DNA of 64,000 nucleotides, taken from Wagnerdoeblera sp046292685 (GTDB lineage: Bacteria > Pseudomonadota > Alphaproteobacteria > Rhodobacterales > Rhodobacteraceae). The stretch lies in assembly GCF_046292685.1 (NCBI RefSeq), contig NZ_JBKBQM010000006.1, positions 21,705 to 85,704 of the forward strand. The letters are read 5' to 3'. A program made the position numbers and the translations under genes. This document shows, piece by piece, positions 44,223 through 52,624 of this stretch. The notes beneath the pieces are model-generated. The model had not been told where the DNA came from, made no database searches, and saw only the letters and a program-made list of their open reading frames with translations. Position 1 is the first letter of the stretch; the number at the start of each line of letters is the position of its first letter.

Positions 44223-45062
44223 ATGCCCGACCCCCGTCACGACCCCGTCATCTTCGACCCCGAAGCCGGAATCGCGCGCCTGCTGGCGATCATGGCCGCC
44301 TTGCGCGACCCAACCCATGGCTGCCCCTGGGATCTGGAACAGACCTTTGCCACCATCGCCCCCTACACGCTGGAGGAGGCGCACGAGGTGGCCGATGCCA
44401 TCGAACGGCAGGCCTGGGACGAATTGCCGGCCGAGCTGGGCGACCTGCTGTTGCAGGTGGTCTATCACGCGCGCATGGCCGAGGAGGCGGGGCTGTTCGG
44501 CTTTGCCGAGGTGGTGCGCGCGATTTCCGACAAGATGGTGGCGCGGCATCCGCATGTGTTCGGCGACGCCAGCCGCGACAAGACGGCCGACCAGCAGACC
44601 CGCGACTGGGAGGCGCAGAAGGCGCGCGAGCGCGGGCCCGCCGGCGTGCTGGATGGCGTGGCGCTGGGCCTGCCGGCGCTGACCCGCGCGGTCAAGCTGC
44701 AGGCGCGCGCCGCGCGGGTGGGCTTCGACTGGCCCGATGTGGCGCAGGTGGTGGACAAGGTGGCCGAGGAGGCGCGCGAGCTGGTGGAGGCGCGCGATAC
44801 CCTGGGCCCTGCGGCGCTGGAGGAGGAGTTCGGCGACCTGATGTTCGTCATGGCCAACCTTGCGCGGCACCTGAAGATCGACCCGGAAGCCGCGCTGCGC
44901 AAGGCGAATTCCAAGTTCACCCGCCGCTTTGCGCATATCGAGCGGCGCCTGGCCGAACAAGGCCGCAGCCCCGCCGACAGCACCCTGGCCGAGATGGATG
45001 CGCTGTGGAACGAGGCCCGCGCCGCCGACAAGGTGGGCGACCGGGCGACCGGCAAAAGCTGA
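44223..45062 (+). CDS. mazG: Nucleoside triphosphate pyrophosphohydrolase MazG
   Basis: All-alpha NTP pyrophosphatase of 279 residues with two tandem MazG domains. Both carry EExxE-type metal motifs: TLEEAHEVADAI with ELGDLLLQVVYHA in the first, and EEARELVEARD with EEEFGDLMFVMANL in the second. It sanitises non-canonical nucleotides and in E. coli limits (p)ppGpp responses. Another ATG lies three codons upstream (44214). Divergent from the M20 amidohydrolase. Confidence 0.94.
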   Translation: MPDPRHDPVIFDPEAGIARLLAIMAALRDPTHGCPWDLEQTFATIAPYTLEEAHEVADAIERQAWDELPAELGDLLLQVVYHARMAEEAGLFGFAEVVRAISDKMVARHPHVFGDASRDKTADQQTRDWEAQKARERGPAGVLDGVALGLPALTRAVKLQARAARVGFDWPDVAQVVDKVAEEARELVEARDTLGPAALEEEFGDLMFVMANLARHLKIDPEAALRKANSKFTRRFAHIERRLAEQGRSPADSTLAEMDALWNEARAADKVGDRATGKS

Positions 45063-45078
45063 TTTTTTCACTCAGGTA

Positions 45079-45107
45079 TTGACCCGAGCAAAAAAGTCGG
45101 AAATAAC
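45079..45107 (+). promoter_or_regulatory. Sigma-70-like promoter for the iron-type binding protein
   Basis: TTGACC (45079-45084), a 17-base spacer rich in A, and AATAAC (45102-45107), 33 bp before the ATG. This AT-rich stretch is the clearest promoter-like pattern between mazG and the binding protein. I do not see a convincing Fur, RirA or Irr box. Confidence 0.45.
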
Positions 45108-45139
45108 GGCCGGGCAAAACCGACCGAACGGAGATCCGC

Positions 45140-46147
45140 ATGTCGATCCGCCAATTCCTGTTTGCCTCTGTCGCGGCGCTGGTCGCCGCCCCGGCGCTGG
45201 CCGAGGAGGTGAACGTCTATACCACCCGCCAATCCTATCTGATCGAGCCGGTGATGGCCGCCTTCACCGCCGAAACCGGCATCAGGGTCAACCTGGCCTT
45301 CGTGGAAAAGGGGCTGGTGGAGCGGCTGAAATCCGAAGGCAGCCGCAGCCCGGCCGACCTGGTGATGACGGTGGACATCGCCAACCTGAACCAGATCGTC
45401 GAGGCGGGCGTGCTGCAAGCCGTGGACAGCCCCGTGCTGAAGGCAGCCGTTCCGGCCGACCTGCGCAGCCCCGAGGACAAGTGGTTCGCCCTGACCAGCC
45501 GCGCCCGCATCGTCTATGCCAGCAAGGACCGCGTGCCGGATGGCGAGGTCACCACCTACGAGGATCTGGCCAGCGACAAGTGGAAAGGGCGCATCTGCAC
45601 CCGGCCGGGCGTGCATGATTACAACCTGGCGCTGCTGGCGGCGATGATCGCCCATCATGGCGAGGATGCGGCCCGCGACTGGGTCGCCGGCCTGCGCGCC
45701 AACCTGGCCCGCAAGCCCGAAGGCAACGACCGCAGCCAGGTCAAGGCGATCTGGGCCGGCGAATGCGACATCAGCCTGGGCAACACCTATTACATGGGCG
45801 CCATGCTGGCCGACCCCGAGCAGAAGGCCTGGGCCGAGTCGGTCCGCATCGTGTTTCCGCGGTTCGAAAACGGCGGCACGCATCTGAACGTCTCGGGCAT
45901 CGGCATGACCGCCGCCGCCCCCAACCGCGACGCGGCGCTGAAGCTGATGGAATGGCTGGTGTCGCCGCAGGCGCAGGCGATCTATGCCGAGACCAACCAC
46001 GAATACCCGGTGCTGGCGGGGGCCAAGCGGTCGGACCTCGTGGCGTCCTGGGGCGAGTTCCAGCCCGACACGCTGGACCTGACCGAGCTTGCGCGCCTGC
46101 GCCCGGCGGCGCTGAAGATCATGGAAGAAGTCGGCTACGACAACTGA
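45140..46147 (+). CDS. Periplasmic Fe(III)-type ABC transporter substrate-binding protein
   Basis: The 335-residue protein has a signal peptide (cut after LVAAPALA, about residue 21) and the FbpA/FutA fold: EEVNVYTTRQSYLIEPVMAA, then GLVERLKSEG and PADLVMTVD, and the tyrosine pair in GNTYYMGAML that ligates ferric iron in this family. It would bind Fe3+ in the periplasm. No permease or ATPase gene is next to it, so it either works with a transporter encoded elsewhere or is a scavenging/sensor protein. GGAG lies 7 bases before the ATG. Confidence 0.88.
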   Translation: MSIRQFLFASVAALVAAPALAEEVNVYTTRQSYLIEPVMAAFTAETGIRVNLAFVEKGLVERLKSEGSRSPADLVMTVDIANLNQIVEAGVLQAVDSPVLKAAVPADLRSPEDKWFALTSRARIVYASKDRVPDGEVTTYEDLASDKWKGRICTRPGVHDYNLALLAAMIAHHGEDAARDWVAGLRANLARKPEGNDRSQVKAIWAGECDISLGNTYYMGAMLADPEQKAWAESVRIVFPRFENGGTHLNVSGIGMTAAAPNRDAALKLMEWLVSPQAQAIYAETNHEYPVLAGAKRSDLVASWGEFQPDTLDLTELARLRPAALKIMEEVGYDN

Positions 46148-46169
46148 CCTGCCGGACGGCGGCGATGGC

Positions 46170-46197
46170 GGGCGGCCCCCCTTCCCGGGGGCCGCCC
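46170..46197 (+). terminator. GC-rich hairpin after the iron-binding protein gene
   Basis: An 11-bp perfect stem GGGCGGCCCCC (46170-46180) / GGGGGCCGCCC (46187-46197) with loop CTTCCC, 22 bp after the stop codon. There is no T tract, so termination would be incomplete or factor-assisted. Confidence 0.45.
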
Positions 46198-46266
46198 GTG
46201 CGGCGTTGCGGTTGCCGGCGGCGAGGCGGCCGGGTATGGCTGGGCAAGTGCCCCCGGAGCCGTGCC

Positions 46267-46757
46267 ATGACCTTGTCCGACCGTCTTGCCCTGGCGCTGA
46301 CGCTGCTGTTGGCGGTGGCCTTTCCGGTGGCGTGGTTCGCGCCCTTGATGACGGTGCGGCTGCGCCTGGCGTTCTGGGCCGAGGGCACCGATGTCAGCCT
46401 GATCTCCACCTTGCAGGCGCTTTGGTCCGACGACCCGGGGCTGGCGCTGGTGCTGAGCTTTCTGGCGCTGGCGGCCCCGATGCTCAAGCTGCTGGGGGCG
46501 GCGCTGATCCTGTTGGGGGCGCTGACGCCCCGGGCCGAGGGCGCCTTGTGGCTGCTGGGGCGGCTGGCGATGGCGGATGTGTTCCTGATCGCGGTCTATA
46601 TCGCGCTGTTCAAGGGGCTGGATGCCGCCACGATCCGGCCGGGCTGGGGGCTTTGGGCCTATACCGGGGCGGTGCTGGCCTCGCTGGCGCTGTCGTCGTG
46701 GCTGGCGCGGCGCGAAGCGGGGTTGCGGGGCGCAGGCCGGAACGGCACAAGAGGCGC

Positions 46758-46761
<4 letters not shown>
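46267..46761 (+). CDS. PqiA-like inner-membrane protein
   Basis: The 164-residue protein has four predicted membrane helices (about 5-25, 55-80, 95-115 and 125-145) and resembles one half of paraquat-inducible protein A: WFAPLMTVRLRLAFW after helix 1 and LKLLGAALILLGAL and GRLAMADVFLIAVYIALFKG later. No zinc-ribbon cysteines, and the partner MCE proteins (PqiB type) are not adjacent. Its function may relate to lipid transport or redox stress but is unproved. Its stop overlaps radA's ATG (ATGA). Confidence 0.75.
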
Positions 46762-48122
<1,361 letters not shown>

Positions 48123-48158
48123 GCGCCACGGGGCCGCGGCCCCGATAGGGAGATCGGA

Positions 48159-48758
48159 ATGGAAGGCTTCACCCTGGTCGATGCGGTCGTGGCCGTCGTG
48201 ATCGTGCTGTCGGCCATTCTGGCCTATTCGCGCGGTCTGGTGCGCGAGGTGCTGGCCATCGCCGGCTGGGTCGGCGCCGCGGTTCTGGCCTTCGTCTTTG
48301 CCGCCCAGGCCGAGCCGCTTATCAAGGAATTGCCGGTGGTGGGCGACATCCTGCGCGACAGCTGCGAATTGTCGCGGCTTGCGGCCTTTGCCGCGGTGTT
48401 CGCCGTGGGGCTGATCCTGATGGCGCTGTTCACGCCGCTGTTTTCCTCGATGGTGCAGCGCTCGATCCTGGGCGGGGTGGATCAGGGCCTGGGCTTCCTG
48501 TTCGGCGTGCTGCGCGGGGTGATCCTGATTGCGGTGGCCTTTGTCGTCTACGACCGCGCGGTCACCGCCAACACCGTGCCGATGGTGGACAATTCGCGCT
48601 CGGCGCAGATCTTCGCCTCGTTCCGCACCTCGCTGGAAAGCCGGATCCCTTCGGACGCGCCGGGCTGGATCGTGCGCCAGTACGAAGGCCTGGTCGGCGA
48701 TTGCAGCGCCCCGCGCACCGCCCCCGCCCCGGCGGGCCCGGCACCCTCGGGCGGCTGA
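48159..48758 (+). CDS. cvpA: CvpA family membrane protein
   Basis: A 199-residue inner-membrane protein with four helices (about 5-25, 30-50, 65-90 and 105-125), beginning FTLVDAVVAVVIVLSAILAY, the usual CvpA opening, with GLVREVLAIAGWV next. CvpA proteins sit upstream of purF in many Proteobacteria and are needed for colicin V export and envelope homeostasis in E. coli; the biochemical role is unresolved. Here too it precedes purF, 69 bp away. The C-terminal 40 residues are Pro/Ala-rich and cytoplasmic or periplasmic. Confidence 0.88.
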   Translation: MEGFTLVDAVVAVVIVLSAILAYSRGLVREVLAIAGWVGAAVLAFVFAAQAEPLIKELPVVGDILRDSCELSRLAAFAAVFAVGLILMALFTPLFSSMVQRSILGGVDQGLGFLFGVLRGVILIAVAFVVYDRAVTANTVPMVDNSRSAQIFASFRTSLESRIPSDAPGWIVRQYEGLVGDCSAPRTAPAPAGPAPSGG

Positions 48759-48827
48759 TCGCCGCGTGACACCCGGGTGACAAGCCGCTAAGGAGAAGCG
48801 CAACCGTCCCGCGGATTCGAGGCTTCC

Positions 48828-50300
48828 ATGACCCTGCTGCCCGGCACCCCCTTCGACTGCCACCCCGACGGGGACAAGCTGAAGGAGGAATGCGGCATCT
48901 TCGGCGTGACCGGCGTGGCCGATGCCGCCCATTTCGTGGCCCTGGGCCTGCACGCGCTGCAGCACCGCGGGCAGGAGGCTGGCGGCATCGTCTGCCACGA
49001 CCCGGTGCAAGGCTTCAACTCGGCCCGCCGCTTCGGCTATGTGCGCGACAACTTCACCCGCTCCGACGTGATGGCCACCCTGCCCGGCCCCATCGCCATC
49101 GGGCATGTGCGCTATTCCACCGCCGGGTCCAAGGGGGCCACCGCGATCCGCGACGTGCAGCCCTTCTTCGGCGAGTTTTCCATGGGCGGCTGTGCCATCG
49201 CGCATAACGGCAACCTGACCAACGCCGCCGCCTTGCGGCGCGAGCTGATCGAACGGGGCAGCATCTTCCAGTCCTCGTCGGACAGCGAATGCATCATCCA
49301 CCTGATGGCGCGTTCGATCCAGAAGACCATCGCCGAACGGCTGAAGGATGCGCTGCGCCGGGTCGAAGGCGCGTTTTCCGTCATCGCCATGACGCGCACC
49401 AAGCTGATCGGCGTGCGCGACCCCCTGGGCGTGCGCCCGCTGGTGCTGGGCCGGCTGGGCGAAGGCTGGGCGCTGAGTTCGGAAACCTGCGGGCTCGACA
49501 TCGTCGGCGCCGAGTTCGTGCGCGAGATCGAGCCGGGCGAGATGGTGGTGATCGAGGAAGGCCGGGTCAACAGCCACCGCCCCTTTGCCCCGGCGCCGTC
49601 GCGGTTCTGCATCTTCGAACATGTCTATTTCTCGCGCCCCGATTCGCTGATCGGCGGCCGCTCGGTCTATGAGACGCGGCGCCAGATCGGGGTGGAGCTG
49701 GCGCGCGAGGCGCCGGTCGAGGCCGACCTGGTCTGCCCCGTGCCCGACAGCGGCACACCGGCCGCCATCGGCTACAGCCACGAATCGGGCATTCCCTTCG
49801 CCCTGGGGATCGTGCGCAACCAGTATGTCGGGCGCACCTTCATCGAACCGACCGAGCAGATCCGCAACATGGGCGTGCGGCTGAAGCTGAACGTCAACCG
49901 CGCGCTCATCCAGGGCAAGCGGGTGGTGCTGGTGGACGACAGCGTGGTGCGCGGCACCACCAGCCGCAAGATCAAGGACATGATCCTCGATGCCGGCGCG
50001 GCCGAGGTGCATTTCCGCATCGCCTCGCCGCCCACGGCCTGGCCGTGCTTTTACGGCGTCGATACGCCCGAACGCTCCAAGCTGCTGGCCGCCACGATGA
50101 CCGAAGACCAGATGCGCGACTGGATCGGGGTCGATTCGCTGCGCTTCGTCAGCCTCGACGGGCTTTACCGCGCCGCCGGCGAAGCCGCAGGGCGCAACGC
50201 CGCCGCCCCGCGGTTCTGCGACGCCTGTTTCTCGGGCGACTATCCGGTTGCGCCGGCCGACCAGATCGAACAGGGCTTTCAGATGAAGGCGGCCGGTTAA
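48828..50300 (+). CDS. purF: Amidophosphoribosyltransferase PurF
   Basis: First committed step of purine synthesis, 490 residues. The N-terminal Ntn glutaminase becomes active after a propeptide is cut before the Cys in KEECGIFGVTG (residue 23). The PRPP loop is VVLVDDSVVRGTTS (about 364-377). Cysteines in SRFCIFEH, AWPCFYG and RFCDACFS match the four ligands of the [4Fe-4S] form found in Bacillus and many alphaproteobacteria, so it is probably the oxygen-sensitive iron-sulfur type. Follows cvpA; ATG preceded by a weak site. Confidence 0.97.
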   Translation: MTLLPGTPFDCHPDGDKLKEECGIFGVTGVADAAHFVALGLHALQHRGQEAGGIVCHDPVQGFNSARRFGYVRDNFTRSDVMATLPGPIAIGHVRYSTAGSKGATAIRDVQPFFGEFSMGGCAIAHNGNLTNAAALRRELIERGSIFQSSSDSECIIHLMARSIQKTIAERLKDALRRVEGAFSVIAMTRTKLIGVRDPLGVRPLVLGRLGEGWALSSETCGLDIVGAEFVREIEPGEMVVIEEGRVNSHRPFAPAPSRFCIFEHVYFSRPDSLIGGRSVYETRRQIGVELAREAPVEADLVCPVPDSGTPAAIGYSHESGIPFALGIVRNQYVGRTFIEPTEQIRNMGVRLKLNVNRALIQGKRVVLVDDSVVRGTTSRKIKDMILDAGAAEVHFRIASPPTAWPCFYGVDTPERSKLLAATMTEDQMRDWIGVDSLRFVSLDGLYRAAGEAAGRNAAAPRFCDACFSGDYPVAPADQIEQGFQMKAAG

Positions 50301-50303
50301 CCC

Positions 50304-50358
50304 CTTTCACCTTGCCGAAATATCCCGCGGGGGTCCGGGGGCGCGAAGCCCCCGGTCC
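50304..50358 (+). repeat. Intergenic GC-rich repeat, copy F
   Basis: CTTTCACCTTGCCGAAATAT then CCCGCGGGGGTCCGGGGGCG and CGAAGCCCCCGGTCC, between purF (stop 50300) and the next gene. It folds as GGGGGC-GCGAA-GCCCCC and starts 4 bp after the purF stop, so may serve as its 3' end. Confidence 0.8.
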
Positions 50359-50382
50359 GCGGCCAGTCCCGGAGACCCGCCC

Positions 50383-51054
50383 ATGAGCGCCCCATCCTCT
50401 CGCATCGCCCTTGTCACCGGCGCCTCGCGCGGCCTTGGCGCCGCGATGGCCGAGGCTCTGGCGGCGCGCGGCTGGCAGGTGGTGGCGGTGGCGCGCACCG
50501 TCGGCGGGCTCGAGGAGGTCGACGACCGCGTGCAGGCGCTGAAACTGCCCGGTGCCGGGGCGCTGACGCTGGCGCCGATGGACATCACCCATGACGACGC
50601 GATGCGCCACCTGTGCCGGTCGGTGCACGACCGCTGGGGCCGGCTGGACCTGTGGGTGCATGCCGCCATTCACGCCGCCCCCCTGGCCCCCGCCGGCCAT
50701 ATCGACGGCAAGGACTGGGAAAAGTCGGTGGCCATCAACCTGCGCGCCACGGGGATGCTGATTCCGATGATCGAGCCCTTGTTGCGCGCCAGCACCGCGG
50801 GCGGCAGCGCGATGTTCTTCGACGATCCGCGCGCCGGGCAGAAGTTCTTCGGCGCCTATGGCGCGACCAAGGCCGGCCAGATCGCGCTGGCGCGCAGCTG
50901 GGCGGCCGAAACCCTCCGCACCGGGCCGAAGGTGCTGATCGAAACGCCCGCTCCGCTGGCCACCGCCACCCGCGCCCGATTCTTTCCCGGCGAGGATCGC
51001 AGCCGCCTGGCCGCCCCGCGCGACGAGGCGGCAAGGCTGGTCGCCCTGGTCTGA
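50383..51054 (+). CDS. Short-chain dehydrogenase/reductase
   Basis: Classical SDR of 223 residues. NAD(P) loop VTGASRGLGAAMAEAL (about residues 11-26), DLWVHAAIHAAP in place of NNAG, and the catalytic YGATK (Tyr about 153, Lys about 157). It is slightly shorter than most SDRs. It follows purF with a repeat between and may be co-transcribed with it. I cannot assign a substrate; the gene cvpA-purF-SDR order seems a local arrangement. Confidence 0.85.
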   Translation: MSAPSSRIALVTGASRGLGAAMAEALAARGWQVVAVARTVGGLEEVDDRVQALKLPGAGALTLAPMDITHDDAMRHLCRSVHDRWGRLDLWVHAAIHAAPLAPAGHIDGKDWEKSVAINLRATGMLIPMIEPLLRASTAGGSAMFFDDPRAGQKFFGAYGATKAGQIALARSWAAETLRTGPKVLIETPAPLATATRARFFPGEDRSRLAAPRDEAARLVALV

Positions 51055-51113
51055 GCGCGGCGGGGAAAACCCCCTTGCACAAGGGCGCGCGATGGTGCTA
51101 AGCCCCCGACCGC

Positions 51114-51187
51114 GCGGGTATGATGTAATGGTAGCCTGTCAGCTTCCCAAGCTGAACGCGCGGGTTCGATTCCCGCTACCCGCTCCA
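51114..51187 (+). tRNA. tRNA-Gly (anticodon CCC)
   Basis: A 74-base cloverleaf: acceptor GCGGGTA pairs with TACCCGC, D arm TGATGTAATGGTAGCC with GG in the loop, anticodon stem TCAGC/GCTGA with loop TTCCCAA (anticodon CCC), T arm CGGGTTCGATTCCCG, discriminator T and encoded CCA. It reads the GGG glycine codon. It follows the SDR gene by 59 bp. Confidence 0.97.
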
Positions 51188-51371
51188 ATCCATCGGACAT
51201 GGCAGGCATGGGTCGGCGTGGCGTTTCTGCCGCAGAAACGGACCGTCGGGTTGCCCGCACCTCGCTGGTCCGTGACTTGCCTAAATGTTTTGCTATCTCT
51301 AGATGACGCGGGCGTCTGGGGCCGTCACGGGCCGCAGACGGCATCGACGGGCAGCAAAGGACGACCCCACC

Positions 51372-51506
51372 ATGACCACCCAGAAACCCCAGCAGGGCAG
51401 CCAGCAACCGGCACCGACCCAGCAACAGGGGTCGCAGACCGACGGAACCCGCCAGCAGGGCAGCCCGTCGCAAACGCCGCGCTTTACCGACTGGGCCTCG
51501 ATCTGA
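51372..51506 (+). CDS. Small Gln/Ser-rich protein of unknown function
   Basis: A 44-residue ORF, MTTQKPQQGSQQPAP at the N-terminus and RFTDWASI at the end, with the peptide QQGS three times; a 13-base DNA repeat CAGCAGGGCAGCC occurs at 51390 and 51453. It would be disordered, with no membrane segment or signal. AAAGGA stands about 10 bases before ATG 51372; an in-frame ATG at 51303 would add 23 basic residues. A strong terminator follows 10 bp after the stop, and the leader can form a GTCTG-GGCC / GGCC-CAGAC hairpin, so a small RNA is an alternative reading of this transcript. Confidence 0.5.
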   Translation: MTTQKPQQGSQQPAPTQQQGSQTDGTRQQGSPSQTPRFTDWASI

Positions 51507-51516
51507 GGACGGTCCC

Positions 51517-51548
51517 GGCCCCGGAAGCCTTCCGGGGCCTTTGCTTTT
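51517..51548 (+). terminator. Intrinsic terminator after the small Gln-rich ORF
   Basis: A 10-bp perfect stem GGCCCCGGAA (51517-51526) / TTCCGGGGCC (51530-51539), 3-base loop, then TTTGCTTTT. It is the best plus-strand terminator in the window and implies a short transcript upstream of it. Confidence 0.9.
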
Positions 51549-51597
51549 GCGCCGGCCCTTGCCGCCGGCGCCGGCGCGCGGCAAGCTGCCCGGCACC

Positions 51598-52011
51598 ATG
51601 ACCGAGCGCACCGCAAGCCCGCCCCCGCCGGCGCAAGACCTGCCCGCAGGGCGCACCCCGATTTCCGCCATCCGCAACCTTGGCCCGGCGACCGAGGCGG
51701 CGTTTCGCCGCGCCGGCATCGCCGATGCCGAAACCCTGCGCGCCCTGGGCGCCGATGCCGCCTATGCCCGGCTGCTGGCGGCGGGGGAACGCCCGCATTT
51801 CATCGGCTATTACGTGCTGGTGATGGGCCTGCAAGGCCGCCCTTGGAACGATTGCCAGGGCCCCGAAAAGGCCGCCCTGCGCGCGCGGTTCGACGCGATC
51901 AAGGCCGCGGCCGCCGCGCGCCCCGATGCCGGGCTGGCCCCCGGCATGGCGGCGGCGCTGGATGCGCTGGGGGTGGTCGAACCCCGCCCCCGCGCGGCGC
52001 GCCCCGAATGA
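51598..52011 (+). CDS. TfoX C-terminal domain protein
   Basis: The 137-residue protein has, from about residue 20 to 85, the TfoX C-terminal (helix-hairpin-helix-like) domain: PISAIRNLGPATEAAFRRAG and ALGADAAYARLL, then FIGYYVLVMGLQGRPWNDC. The N-terminal TfoX domain that regulates competence in gammaproteobacteria is absent, so a role in competence should not be assumed. Flanks are low-complexity Pro/Ala. It is convergent with ndk and downstream of a terminator, so it needs its own promoter. Confidence 0.8.
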   Translation: MTERTASPPPPAQDLPAGRTPISAIRNLGPATEAAFRRAGIADAETLRALGADAAYARLLAAGERPHFIGYYVLVMGLQGRPWNDCQGPEKAALRARFDAIKAAAAARPDAGLAPGMAAALDALGVVEPRPRAARPE

Positions 52012-52037
52012 AAACGGCCGCCCCCGGAAGGGCGGCC
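52011..52037 (-). terminator. Terminator of ndk
   Basis: An 8-bp stem GGCCGCCC (52016-52023) / GGGCGGCC (52030-52037) with a 6-base loop, followed on the minus strand by GTTTT. It lies 30 bp after the ndk stop and overlaps the end of the convergent TfoX-type gene. Confidence 0.6.
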
Positions 52038-52066
52038 GATGCGGGCAAGCTGCGGTCGGGCAGCGA

Positions 52067-52489
52067 TCAGCCCACCAGTTCCAGCCCCGAGAAGAAGAAG
52101 GCGATCTCGCGCGCGGCCGAAGCCTCGCTGTCCGAGCCGTGGACCGAGTTTTCGCCTTTGGACAGCGCGAATTCCTTGCGGATGGTGCCTTCGGCGGCCT
52201 GGGCCGGGTCGGTCGCGCCCATCACTTCGCGGTTCTTCGCAATGGCGCCTTCGCCTTCGAGCACCTGCACCACCACCGGCTCGGAGGCCATGAAGGCCAC
52301 GAGCTCGCCGTAGAAGCCGCGCTCCTTGTGTTCGGCGTAGAAGGCGCCGGCCTGGGCCGGGGTCAGGTGGATGCGCTTGGAAGCGATGACGCGCAGGCCG
52401 GCATCCTCGAACTTGGCGATGATCTTGCCGGTCAGGTTGCGCCTGGTGGCGTCGGGTTTGATGATGGAAAGCGTGCGTTCGATGGCCAT
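52067..52489 (-). CDS. ndk: Nucleoside diphosphate kinase Ndk
   Basis: A 140-residue phosphotransferase that balances NTP and dNTP pools. It starts AIERTLSIIKPDATRRNLTG and includes the active-site His in KGENSVHGSDS (about residue 117), NREVMGATDPAQA and the conserved C-terminal EIAFFFSGLELV. All catalytic residues and the length match the hexameric/tetrameric bacterial enzymes. It is divergent from the ABC-F gene with 135 bp between. Confidence 0.97.
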   Translation of the reverse strand: MAIERTLSIIKPDATRRNLTGKIIAKFEDAGLRVIASKRIHLTPAQAGAFYAEHKERGFYGELVAFMASEPVVVQVLEGEGAIAKNREVMGATDPAQAAEGTIRKEFALSKGENSVHGSDSEASAAREIAFFFSGLELVG

Positions 52490-52624
52490 GATGCCCTCTG
52501 GAAATCCTGTCGGACCGCGCCCCATGCCCGGCCCCGTTGCGGCGCCTGCCCTAGCATGGCCTCTGCCAAAGGAAAACCCCCGCCACCATTGACGCGGGCG
52601 CGGTTTCCGGGCACTTCGCCGCGC

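Noticed and set aside
51598..52011. Competence regulator TfoX/Sxy
   Set aside because: Only the C-terminal TfoX domain is present; the N-terminal domain and any competence genes are missing.
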